From positions 1 to 37,074 of the forward strand of contig USJW01000042.1 of NCBI GenBank assembly GCA_900555045.1: a DNA stretch of 37,074 nucleotides, written 5' to 3'. The notes beneath the pieces were generated by a model. The model did no database searches and was not told the DNA's origin. It was given only the letters and a program-made list of their open reading frames with translations. How positions within the stretch are numbered: the stretch's first letter is position 1; the number at the start of each line of letters is the position of its first letter. Of this stretch, positions 23,587-31,561 are shown one piece after another. Origin of the DNA: an uncultured Clostridium sp. (GTDB lineage Bacteria > Bacillota > Clostridia > Lachnospirales > Lachnospiraceae). The position numbers were made by a program, and so were the translations under genes.

Positions 23587-25252
23587 TCCGTCACCACCCG
23601 AACCCGGTCGCCGGCAGCCACTCCCTTGTTGGAGGAGAGGATCAGCCGCATGTCCTGGCCGATGGGGCCCGACACGGCGGCCCTACTGTCCCCTTTTTCC
23701 AGGACTGTCACATCAATTCTCACCGCCTTAAGCTCCTCCCCCAATATCGTTTTTTCCGGCTCCGCCGCCAGACAATAAAAGCCCTTCTGATCCTCCCGCA
23801 GCGCCTCGATGGGGATCACCGTGCCGTAGGGCTCCGACTCCAGAACAATGGAAAAGCTCCCCGTCTCACCCAGATATCCCATCCCCGCAGGCACCGCCGC
23901 GGTCACGGAGACCATCCCGTTCTCCTCCGCCCGGCTCACCGAGTCCACCTCCAGCTTAAGCTCCCCGGCCACGCCGGTCCGCCTGACCAAAATCGGGATT
24001 TTGCTGCGCAGAAGCGCCGCCTTCTCCCTCTCCACCCGGGCTCTAAACAGCAGGCTCCCGGTGGCAAGGCTGATCTGATCCCCCTGGGAGGTCATCTCCC
24101 CCGCCCCAGCGTCCACCGCAGCCACAAAACCGCTCACGGGAGCGTTTACCGCACCGCCCGCGGCAATGAGAGCATCCGTGCGCGCCAGCTTCTTTTCCGC
24201 CTGGACCAAGTCCAGCTCCAGGGCTTCCTGGCGCAGGCGGGAGATTTCCCTTTGCGTCTCCTCCTGGGAGAGAGTCCCCGCATCGGAAATTCTGGCATTT
24301 TCCAGTTTCTGGGTGGACTGGCGCACCGCCTCCTCCAGCTGCAGTACCTGGCGCTCAGCGTTTTTCTGTTTTTCTTCCTCCGCCTTCACCCGCTCGTCAT
24401 ACTCACGCTCCAGCTCCTCCCTGCGCTGTTCGCTGTTATAATCCCGGTCGTCGTAGTCCTCCTCAGCCGCCCGCAGAGCTACCTTGGCCTCCTCCACCAA
24501 AAGCTCCTGCTCCTCCCGGATTTCCTCCAGGTCCTCATTGGCCCGCTCCAGCTCCTCCGCGGCCTCCTCCAAGGCCTCCTCCGGCGCCTCCTGCTCTTCC
24601 AGCCGGTCCAGCTTCTTCTGCTTATCCCGCACCGTCCGCTCCGCCTGCTTCACCGCCTGGTCCCTGGCCAGCCGTGCGGCGTCGTAGGTCCTCCCGGCGC
24701 TCTTTACCGCCCGCCTCGCATCCTCCCGAATCTCGTCCTCCGAGCGGCCCGCCTTCCGGTCATACTCCTGGCGCAGCGCCTCCAGATTCACCGCGCACTC
24801 CTCCTGCGCCTGCGCCAGGTCCTCCCTGCCGGTCTCAAGGGCCCGCTGATCCGCCTCCAGCTGCTGGCGGGCCAGCATCTCCTGGGTCACCCTCGGGTAG
24901 GTCCGCGCCGACAGCCGTTCCTGCTCCAGCGCAAGCTCCGCCCTCCGCCGGGCGGCCTCCTGCTCCTCCCGCACCTCCTGGAGGCGCTCCTGCTGCAGGG
25001 TGAGGATCACCTCCCCGGCCTGCACCGCCTCCCCCGGCCGTTTATAGAGCATTTCCACAAACAGCCCCTCGGGCATGGAAATATAGGCCACCGAATCCGC
25101 CTCAAAGGTTCCCTCTCCGCGACCCTGTGGGTCACCGTACCCTGGCTCCCATACCCCACCGTCACGCGGGTCACGGTCATAGAGTCCAGCGCCCGGGACA
25201 GGACCGTGAGCACGGCCATCAGGATCAGAAAACTCACAGCTATTCGTCTCAT
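23583..25252 (-). pseudogene. MacA/HlyD-like membrane-fusion adaptor, frameshifted near its N-terminus
   Basis: The long reading frame encodes a membrane-fusion adaptor. It has a half-lipoyl segment (FEADSVAYISMPEGLFVEML), a coiled coil of over 250 residues rich in Glu/Arg, a second lipoyl half (GGAVNAPVSGFVAAVDAGAG), and a beta-barrel and membrane-proximal part. The expected N-terminal signal/anchor helix is missing from this frame. It appears in another minus-strand frame starting at ATG 25252 (MRRIAVSFLILMAVLTV...YGSQGTVTHRV). The two join near 25112-25130, needing a one-base change (-1). No standard slippery heptamer is seen, so a real mutation or a base-calling error is more likely than programmed shifting. 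The gene starts 13 bases after the second permease and overlaps the MacB-like gene. Confidence 0.75.
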
Positions 25253-25265
25253 CGCTTCTCACCAC

Positions 25266-26111
25266 TCATTCTTTTATTCCGGAGGCGGCCACCCCCTGCT
25301 CCAACGCCCCCTGTCCCGCCACAAACAGGCTGACAGGCAGAAACATCATCACCACACAGGCCGCCCAGGCCACCGCCGCCTTATCCGCCGTGATCTGCGG
25401 CAGATACAGGGAGAGCGGCCACAAGCGCCGCTCCTTTAAAAACGTCATGGGCTGCTCTATGGCGTTCCATGCCTCCAAAAAGCCCAGCACCATGGCCGAG
25501 GTGATCCCCGGCTTGCCGATGGGCACTCCCACCCGGAGAAAGACGGCAAACTCCCCGGCCCCGTCCAGCCTTGCTGCCTCCATAAGCGGTTTGGGAATCG
25601 ACTCAAAATACTTGGTCATGATAAACACCGGAAACGCCGAACACACCCCCGGCAAGATCACCGCCAAATGGGTGTTTAAAAGTCCCAGCTCCTTTAACAC
25701 CAGGTAGTTGGGCACCATGGTCACCTGGAAGGGCTGGAGCATCAAAATAATGTAGCCCGCAAACAGGACCCGCCGCCCCCGAAAGGGGTACACCGCAAAG
25801 GCCCATGCCGCCGGCAGCGCCACAAGAAGCTGCCCCGCCAGGACCGCCCCGGTCTGCAGGCAGGAATTCCAGAACATCACATAAAACCCCGGCGAGTCCA
25901 GCAGAAGCTCCACGTAGGGCCGCAGCGTCGGGTAGGAAGGCAGCAGAGAAGCCCGAACCGGCCGGTTGCCGCTGCCAAATATCCCGCCCAGCCGGTCAAG
26001 CAGCTCTCCCTCGGACATCAGGGAATTTCCCGCGATCATCAGAAGCGGGAGCCAGACAAGCAGGCACAAAAGCGCCAAAAAGACCCGTAACCCCGTGCGT
26101 TTCCGCCTCAT
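25266..26111 (-). CDS. Sugar-type ABC transporter permease (MalG/MsmG-like)
   Basis: A 281-residue membrane protein with six predicted helices. The EAA loop EAARLDGAGEFAVFLRVGVP, which contacts the ATPase, lies at about two-thirds of its length. It belongs with the binding-protein-dependent sugar permease family that pairs with the preceding permease. Its ATG overlaps the TGA of the upstream permease by one base (TGATG), and GGAGG lies 7 bases before, so the two are translationally coupled. The longer upstream in-frame reading (to 26168) is not supported by a ribosome site. The imported ligand is unknown. Confidence 0.85.
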   Translation of the reverse strand: MRRKRTGLRVFLALLCLLVWLPLLMIAGNSLMSEGELLDRLGGIFGSGNRPVRASLLPSYPTLRPYVELLLDSPGFYVMFWNSCLQTGAVLAGQLLVALPAAWAFAVYPFRGRRVLFAGYIILMLQPFQVTMVPNYLVLKELGLLNTHLAVILPGVCSAFPVFIMTKYFESIPKPLMEAARLDGAGEFAVFLRVGVPIGKPGITSAMVLGFLEAWNAIEQPMTFLKERRLWPLSLYLPQITADKAAVAWAACVVMMFLPVSLFVAGQGALEQGVAASGIKE

Positions 26112-27013
26112 CACGCTCCCTCCTTCCCCCGATACCGGCTCCGCTTCCAACCCCGCCATCCGCACCACAGTCCCACAAGGGAAAGCACGCCGCCCTCCAG
26201 CAGAACGGAGGCCGCGCTCATCTTCTGGATATCCATGGACACGAACCAGTTGTTTAACAGATGCTGCAGCATATAGATGCTCTCGTGGGGATAGTCCCCG
26301 GAAATCAGGTAGGCCTCCCGGAACACCTTAAAGGAGTTCATCACCGACAGCACCGCCGCCAAAAACGCCGTCCCCTTAAGCCCGGGAGCCGTGATATAGC
26401 GAAATTTCTGCCACGCCCCGGCTCCGTCCACCTGCGCCGCCTCGTAGAGCTCTCCCGCAATCCCGTCCAGCCCCGCAAGCCAGAGAATCATGTCGTACCC
26501 ATTGTTTTTCCATATATAGGTAAATACGAGCACATAGAAGGCGCTTTGCTGCCCCATATAGTCCACCCGGGTCCCAGCCGCAAGCCACGGAAGCTGGTTT
26601 AACAGCCCCAGGGGATGAAACACCAGCTTCCATAAGTACACCACCGACGCCACCGGGATCGCCATGGGCAGCAGCAGCGTGGTCTTAAACAGGCCGCTTT
26701 TATCCGCAGCCCCGCGCACGAAAAGTGCGGTGAGCAGCGAGACTCCCATCAAAAGCGGAATACAGCAGACCATGAACCGAAGTGTATTCTTCATCGCCAG
26801 GCGGAAGGCCTTGTTTTCAAGCACCTGTCTGAAATTTTCCAGCCCCACTAGTCCCCCGCCCACCGGCTCCGTGAAGGACCGCCGCACCACATCCAGAAAC
26901 GGGAGCAGCACAAACACCGCGGTGCCCGCCAGACTGGGGGCCAGAAACAGCCAAGCTGTCCGGCCCTCGGCCCACCTACTCCGAAAAGTACAGGTTCGCT
27001 TTGTTTTCCACAT
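26111..27013 (-). CDS. Sugar-type ABC transporter permease (UgpA/MsmF-like)
   Basis: A protein of about 300 residues with six membrane helices and the EAA loop ELYEAAQVDGAGAWQKFRYIT. It is the partner of the downstream permease. The only sensible ATG in frame (27013) lies inside the end of the solute-binding protein gene, giving a 38-bp overlap, and the ribosome site there is poor. Translation is probably coupled to the upstream gene. The first 25 residues are unusually basic and contain few conserved positions. Confidence 0.83.
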   Translation of the reverse strand: MWKTKRTCTFRSRWAEGRTAWLFLAPSLAGTAVFVLLPFLDVVRRSFTEPVGGGLVGLENFRQVLENKAFRLAMKNTLRFMVCCIPLLMGVSLLTALFVRGAADKSGLFKTTLLLPMAIPVASVVYLWKLVFHPLGLLNQLPWLAAGTRVDYMGQQSAFYVLVFTYIWKNNGYDMILWLAGLDGIAGELYEAAQVDGAGAWQKFRYITAPGLKGTAFLAAVLSVMNSFKVFREAYLISGDYPHESIYMLQHLLNNWFVSMDIQKMSAASVLLEGGVLSLVGLWCGWRGWKRSRYRGKEGA

Positions 27014-29258
27014 TCTGCGCCGCCTGGTCCAGAGACATGGTTCCCTCAAAATATCCCCTCGTTTCCTCTACGATGATGTCCGTCAGTACCCGGTCCAGCA
27101 TGATCGGCTGGGCGGCCTCAGCCGCCAGCGCCATCACGCAGGCGCGCTTCTGCTCGTCGGGAAAGCTGCCTGAAATATGATGACCGTCGCTACTGCTTCC
27201 GCTGACCAGCTCTGAATTTTCCCAATCCTTGTGGATCCAGTTGTCTGCAGACTTTGAATTCACCGGAAGGCCGTCCCCCAGATCGCTGTCCTGCACCTGG
27301 GTCCCCAGCGCAAAGCGGACAAATTCCATTGCCAGCTCCCGGTTCTCTCCGGCCCGGTTGACGCCCAAAAGCTCTCTGGGGATCCAGCTGTGTTCCACCC
27401 CCTCCAGTGTCAAACCGTGCTTCTCGATCACCGCAAAGGGAAGCATCAGACAGGTCATTCCGTTCACCGACTCCACGGCCAGGGACGTTTCATTTAAGTC
27501 CAGGTTCCAGTAATCCACACTCGCCAACCCATGAATTCCAAAGGACCGGTTGTACACATCGCCCATGCCTCCGTCAGCGGAGGCATCGAACACCGCCTGA
27601 GCCCCGCAGGCCTCCCCCAGCACCCGGACCGTCTCTAACAGCTCACGGATTTTTCCCGGAACAGGCTTTCCCTGCTCCCCGTCCACAATCTCGTTGTAGC
27701 GCAGTGTCAGCACCTGGCGCAGCAGGTTCTCGTAGTTCGTCCTGGGGCGCAGGGGCAGGTGGGAGGGGTCGCTCTGGTATTCCCTCATTTGCTCCAGCGA
27801 TCCAAGACTTTGGAGCGCTCCGGCGTCGCCGTAGGCAGCCAGCAGAATCATCCGGGCAGGAATCTGGTAAATTTCCCCATCCTCCTCTTTAAAACTTCCC
27901 GTCACGTTTTCCGCCAGCTTCCCGGATCCCATCATATCCGCCAGGCTGCCGCTCAGATCCGCCAGCACGCCCTTCTCTATATAGGAAGCCGCCGGAAGGC
28001 CGTCCAACACCAGCACATCGGCCCCGCCTCCTGTGAGAAGCTCCGTGTTCAGCGCCCGGATCGTATCGGACACGGTCGTGTTCCCGCCTCCGTCCGCCCC
28101 GTCGATCAGTTCCACCCGCACCTGGGGATGGCTCAGCTGGAACATGGCGGCCGCCTGCCTGATTGTCTCCGCCTCGCTTAAGTCCAGCCCGTAAACCGTC
28201 AGAGTCTGGGAGGGCACCGTGGGCATCTCCGGATCATACACATAATGCTTAAGCATATTCTGCTTTTCGCCTCCCAGAGCGGTCATCCAGACGTAAAAAT
28301 CATCCCCGCTCCCGGCAAACAGCTTGAAAATGCTGACGCTTGGCTGACTGAGAGAGTTTAAGCTTCCATCGACCACTGTCTCCCAGATGCTTCCGCCCTG
28401 CACCATGTGATGGATTCCCCTGGAATTTGCCGCGTAGAAACCGCCCTTCCCGTCGGAAACCACCGCCGCCGCGTACTGATCGTTCCCCTCCTGTTGGTAG
28501 GGAATCTCCTCCACCGGCGTGCCGTTCCCCCTGGAGACATCATATTTTAGGAAGCCCCGCTGCCCGATGGTCATATATTCATCACTGTTTAAGTATGCGG
28601 AAGTCTTCCACTCCACCGAGCTTCCCTCCTGCGGCATCGCAAAGAGCAGCGTTCCCTCCGGCGTGAAAACCTCCGTGGAGCTCCTGTTTGAGATCAGTAT
28701 GTTTCCCTCCCCGGTCACAGCCAGAAAATCCGGGTAATACCGATACATCCCCCCCTGGTTTTTTTCCGATAACAGCTCCGAAAGAAGCTCCTGCGGTTCC
28801 CCCTCCCGGGACACCTTAAACAGGCGGAACCGGTAGTCCTCAGGCTGCGGGTAGATCACATAGCGGTTTCCATCCTCCCCCAGAATCACATGGAGGCCGT
28901 AGACAAGGGGAATTCCCTGCAGGAAGCTCGCCTCCTCCTCCCGCCAGTTTCCGTCCTGGAGGGTGTAGCGCACGCCCTCCCCGTTCACGTTCATGTATAG
29001 CTCCAGCCCGCCCTGGCCGTCCGACAGGATGTCCACCACCTGGCCGCCGTTCTGCGGAAATTCCAGCTGCTGCTCCACGTAGCGCCCCATGGGACCGTCC
29101 CCCGTCTCCGCAGCCTTCCCCGTGGTTTTTCCCGGTTTTGTCCCGCCATTCTCCGCCGTTGTCGGCGTCCCTTCACCGCCGCCTGCGCTGCAGCCGGAAA
29201 GCGCCCCGAGCATCAGACACACAGCCAGCAGTATGGATATTATTCGTCTCTTCATCAT
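26976..29258 (-). CDS. Lipoprotein: propeller-like N-terminal half plus solute-binding domain
   Basis: A 760-residue lipoprotein. The signal peptide ends in the lipobox LSGC (Cys near residue 25), followed by a Gly/Thr linker. Residues about 45-360 are short beta-strand repeats (for example DILSDGQGGLELYMN, VVSDGKGGFYAANS, LFAGSGDDFYVWM) that look like a propeller. Residues about 375-760 resemble a family 1 extracellular sugar-binding protein (TVYGLDLSEAETIRQAA, ADVLVLDG). Ordinary family 1 binding proteins are about 420-450 residues, so the N-terminal half is an added domain and could contact an exported or surface partner. It is the first gene of the block and faces the two-component genes. 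ATG 29258 is chosen because GAGGG lies 8 bases upstream. Confidence 0.82.
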   Translation of the reverse strand: MMKRRIISILLAVCLMLGALSGCSAGGGEGTPTTAENGGTKPGKTTGKAAETGDGPMGRYVEQQLEFPQNGGQVVDILSDGQGGLELYMNVNGEGVRYTLQDGNWREEEASFLQGIPLVYGLHVILGEDGNRYVIYPQPEDYRFRLFKVSREGEPQELLSELLSEKNQGGMYRYYPDFLAVTGEGNILISNRSSTEVFTPEGTLLFAMPQEGSSVEWKTSAYLNSDEYMTIGQRGFLKYDVSRGNGTPVEEIPYQQEGNDQYAAAVVSDGKGGFYAANSRGIHHMVQGGSIWETVVDGSLNSLSQPSVSIFKLFAGSGDDFYVWMTALGGEKQNMLKHYVYDPEMPTVPSQTLTVYGLDLSEAETIRQAAAMFQLSHPQVRVELIDGADGGGNTTVSDTIRALNTELLTGGGADVLVLDGLPAASYIEKGVLADLSGSLADMMGSGKLAENVTGSFKEEDGEIYQIPARMILLAAYGDAGALQSLGSLEQMREYQSDPSHLPLRPRTNYENLLRQVLTLRYNEIVDGEQGKPVPGKIRELLETVRVLGEACGAQAVFDASADGGMGDVYNRSFGIHGLASVDYWNLDLNETSLAVESVNGMTCLMLPFAVIEKHGLTLEGVEHSWIPRELLGVNRAGENRELAMEFVRFALGTQVQDSDLGDGLPVNSKSADNWIHKDWENSELVSGSSSDGHHISGSFPDEQKRACVMALAAEAAQPIMLDRVLTDIIVEETRGYFEGTMSLDQAAQNVENKANLYFSE

Positions 29259-29291
29259 AGTCACATCCCTCTTCAACATTTTATTAATTTT

Positions 29292-29372
29292 ATCATAACA
29301 GACGAATCTCTAAAAAAACTGGAAATGCGAAAACATTTCTTTTAGGTTTTTTAGAGATTTGTCTGGTATAAT
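29292..29372. promoter_or_regulatory. Mirrored divergent promoters in a large inverted repeat
   Basis: Two near-identical arms of 27-28 bases in opposite orientation (29292-29319 and 29346-29372) are separated by 26 bases. Each carries a T-run, AGAGATTYGTCTG and an extended -10 (TGnTATRAT) at its outer end. TATAAT at 29367-29372 fires toward the response regulator; TATGAT at 29292-29297 fires toward the lipoprotein operon. Neither has a good -35 box, so activation by a bound regulator is likely. The OmpR-type protein encoded next door is the obvious candidate. Confidence 0.75.
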
Positions 29373-29434
29373 AATTCCATATATGGAGTGTGTAACAATT
29401 ACACTTATGCTGACTGTTAAAGAGGGAGTAGACT

Positions 29435-30106
29435 ATGAAATTATTGCTGGTGGAGGACGACCGGGCGCTCTGTGAAACTGTTAAGCTCCAACTGGAACAG
29501 GCGGGCTACCAGACCGACGTCTGTCACATGGGCCAGGATGCCTTTTACTATGCGGCTGGGAATCCCTACGATGTGATTATCCTGGACCGGATGCTCCCCC
29601 AGATGGACGGACTCACCATCCTCCAGGGGCTCAGGCGCCGCCAAATCACCACTCCGGTGATCATCACAACCGCCCTGGACGGGATAAACGACCGAATCGA
29701 CGGGCTGGACGCGGGGGCGGACGACTATCTGGTAAAGCCCTACGCCATCGGCGAACTGCTTGCCCGCATCCGCGCCGTCACCCGCAGACCCGGGAAGCTG
29801 AACACGGGGGCTGTGCTGTGCACCTGGGACATCCGGTTCAACCCGGAGCTACGGGAACTAACCGGTCCCTCCGGGTCGGTGCGGCTCAGCAAGCGGGAAT
29901 CGGCCCTGATGGAATATTTGATCCGAAACGCCGGTCAGATTCTCCCCCGGGACATGATTCTCTCCTACATCTGGGGCACGGACGCGGAGGTGGAGGACGG
30001 AAACCTGGACAATTACATCTATTTTCTCAGGCGGCGTCTGAAGTCCGTGGGCGCCTCCCCGCAGATTAAAACCGTGCATGGAACCGGCTACCGCTTGGAG
30101 GGATAG
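29435..30106 (+). CDS. OmpR-family response regulator
   Basis: A 223-residue two-component regulator. The receiver domain has the acidic pair DD near residue 8, the phosphorylated Asp at 51 (VIILDRMLPQMDG) and the conserved Lys near 101 (VKPYA). The C-terminal winged helix (about 130-220) ends in the typical VHGTGYRLE. GAGGGAG lies before the ATG. The kinase gene follows one base after its stop. It faces the transporter operon across the mirrored promoters and probably controls both units. The signal is unknown. Confidence 0.93.
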   Translation: MKLLLVEDDRALCETVKLQLEQAGYQTDVCHMGQDAFYYAAGNPYDVIILDRMLPQMDGLTILQGLRRRQITTPVIITTALDGINDRIDGLDAGADDYLVKPYAIGELLARIRAVTRRPGKLNTGAVLCTWDIRFNPELRELTGPSGSVRLSKRESALMEYLIRNAGQILPRDMILSYIWGTDAEVEDGNLDNYIYFLRRRLKSVGASPQIKTVHGTGYRLEG

Positions 30107-30107
30107 C

Positions 30108-31418
30108 ATGAATATGTTAAAAACACTGCGCCGGAGACTGACCGCCCTCTTCACCGTCACCACGGGGCTTATTCTCACGGCGGTGACCGTGGGCGTTCTG
30201 GCCGTGGGCACCCGCGAATTTCAAAAAAAGAACCTGGAGGCCTTTCAGAACAACCTGCTCACCATCACCACCAGGCTGCAGGCCGGCGGCACCATCGACT
30301 GCACCTGGCTGGCCCGTATGGAGAGCGCAGGAAAGCTGATCATCCACATCGAGGACAACGGGCAGCCCCTGCTCTTTCGTGGCGCCTGGAATCCCCCCAC
30401 AGAGAGGGACAAGCTGATTTCCCAGGTCGTCCGTTTGGCGGAACAGGAATCCGTGCGCCCCAACACAAAGCCGGTGTCCTCCTCCCTGGTGCGAAGCTCC
30501 ACCTTCACCGTCACCGGCGACTGCCAGGACTCATACTTCGGCTCCGTTTTGGTCATCCCCACCTCCAGGGGCTATCAGAGTCTCACCCTGTTGGCCTACA
30601 ACAACCCGGGGGACGCCGGAATCTACCGGCAGCGCTATCTCTTTTTATTCCTGGACGCAGCGGGTATCGCCGCCCTGTACCTGGTGTGCCGTTTCCTGGT
30701 GGGGCGCTCCCTAAAGCCCATCGAGGAAAGCCGCAGGCGGCAGAACGAATTCATCGCCGCCGCCTCCCACGAGCTGCGGGCCCCCCTGTCCGTGATCCGC
30801 TCCAGCGTCTCCGCCGTCACGGCGATGCCGGAAAAAAGGCAGCAATTTCTGGACAACATTGACCGTGAATGCCTGCGTATGTCCGATCTGGTCAGTGACC
30901 TGCTGCTGTTGGCCTCCGCGGACGCCAAAACCTGGTCCATCCGCCGGGAGCCGCTTGACATGGATACGCTGTTAATCGGAGTCTACGAGCGCTTTGAGTC
31001 CCTTTACGCCGAACGAGGCGTCCGCCTGCGGCTGAATCTACCCCAGGCCCCGCTGCCCTCCGTCTGCGGTGATCCCCAGCGCCTGGAGCAGGTCCTGGCC
31101 GTGCTGCTGGACAACGCCCTCACCTACACCCCGCCCGGAAAGCAGGTGGAGCTGGCCGCAAGCATACAGGCGGGCCGCATACATCAAAAAAGCAGCCTCA
31201 TTCTGACCGTGTCCGACCAGGGCTGCGGCATCTCCGATGCGGACAAGCCTCACGTGTTCGACCGCTTCTACCGGGCCGACAGCTCCCGCACCGAAAAACA
31301 GCACTACGGCCTGGGACTCAGCATCGCCTGGGAGTTAGTGCGGCTGCACGGCGGGACCTTGACGGTGAGAGACGCGATGGGGGGAGGCGCTTGTTTTTGT
31401 GTGAAGTTGCTGGTGTAA
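30108..31418 (+). CDS. Sensor histidine kinase
   Basis: A 436-residue membrane kinase. It has a membrane helix at about 10-35, an outside sensor domain (36-175), a second helix at about 177-198, then HisKA with the phospho-His in AASHELRAPLSV (near 220) and an ATPase domain with the N-box (LDNALTYTPPGKQVE, near 334), G1 (DQGCGISDADKPHVFDRFYR) and G2 (GLGLSIAWEL). Almost no HAMP linker separates the second helix from HisKA. The ATG at 30108 is preceded by GGAGGG with a 5-base spacing; an upstream in-frame ATG at 30078 inside the regulator gene is less likely. It forms an operon with the preceding regulator. Confidence 0.92.
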   Translation: MNMLKTLRRRLTALFTVTTGLILTAVTVGVLAVGTREFQKKNLEAFQNNLLTITTRLQAGGTIDCTWLARMESAGKLIIHIEDNGQPLLFRGAWNPPTERDKLISQVVRLAEQESVRPNTKPVSSSLVRSSTFTVTGDCQDSYFGSVLVIPTSRGYQSLTLLAYNNPGDAGIYRQRYLFLFLDAAGIAALYLVCRFLVGRSLKPIEESRRRQNEFIAAASHELRAPLSVIRSSVSAVTAMPEKRQQFLDNIDRECLRMSDLVSDLLLLASADAKTWSIRREPLDMDTLLIGVYERFESLYAERGVRLRLNLPQAPLPSVCGDPQRLEQVLAVLLDNALTYTPPGKQVELAASIQAGRIHQKSSLILTVSDQGCGISDADKPHVFDRFYRADSSRTEKQHYGLGLSIAWELVRLHGGTLTVRDAMGGGACFCVKLLV

Positions 31419-31561
31419 AAACCGGCGGCTTTTTTTCTGATAAATTCTGAAAATCCGTAGAAACTATCCATCAACAACTATTACACCACACTCACGCCCC
31501 TAAGGCGCCGCTTCCCCGGCGTCCCTTCCCAGCGGGCAAACAACGAAAACGGAGGAAATCA
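31419..31561. other. Short spacer between the kinase and the Rieske oxidoreductase
   Basis: Contains a weak A-run/GC/T-run hairpin just after the kinase stop (31421-31440) that may terminate transcription, and a GGAGG 6 bases before the next ATG. No clear promoter is visible, so the oxidoreductase may be read from the kinase transcript. Confidence 0.4.

Noticed and set aside
24252..25439. A Leu-rich plus-strand frame that seems membrane-like
   Set aside because: It is antisense to the Glu/Arg coiled coil of the adaptor; Glu and Lys codons read backwards give Leu and Phe.
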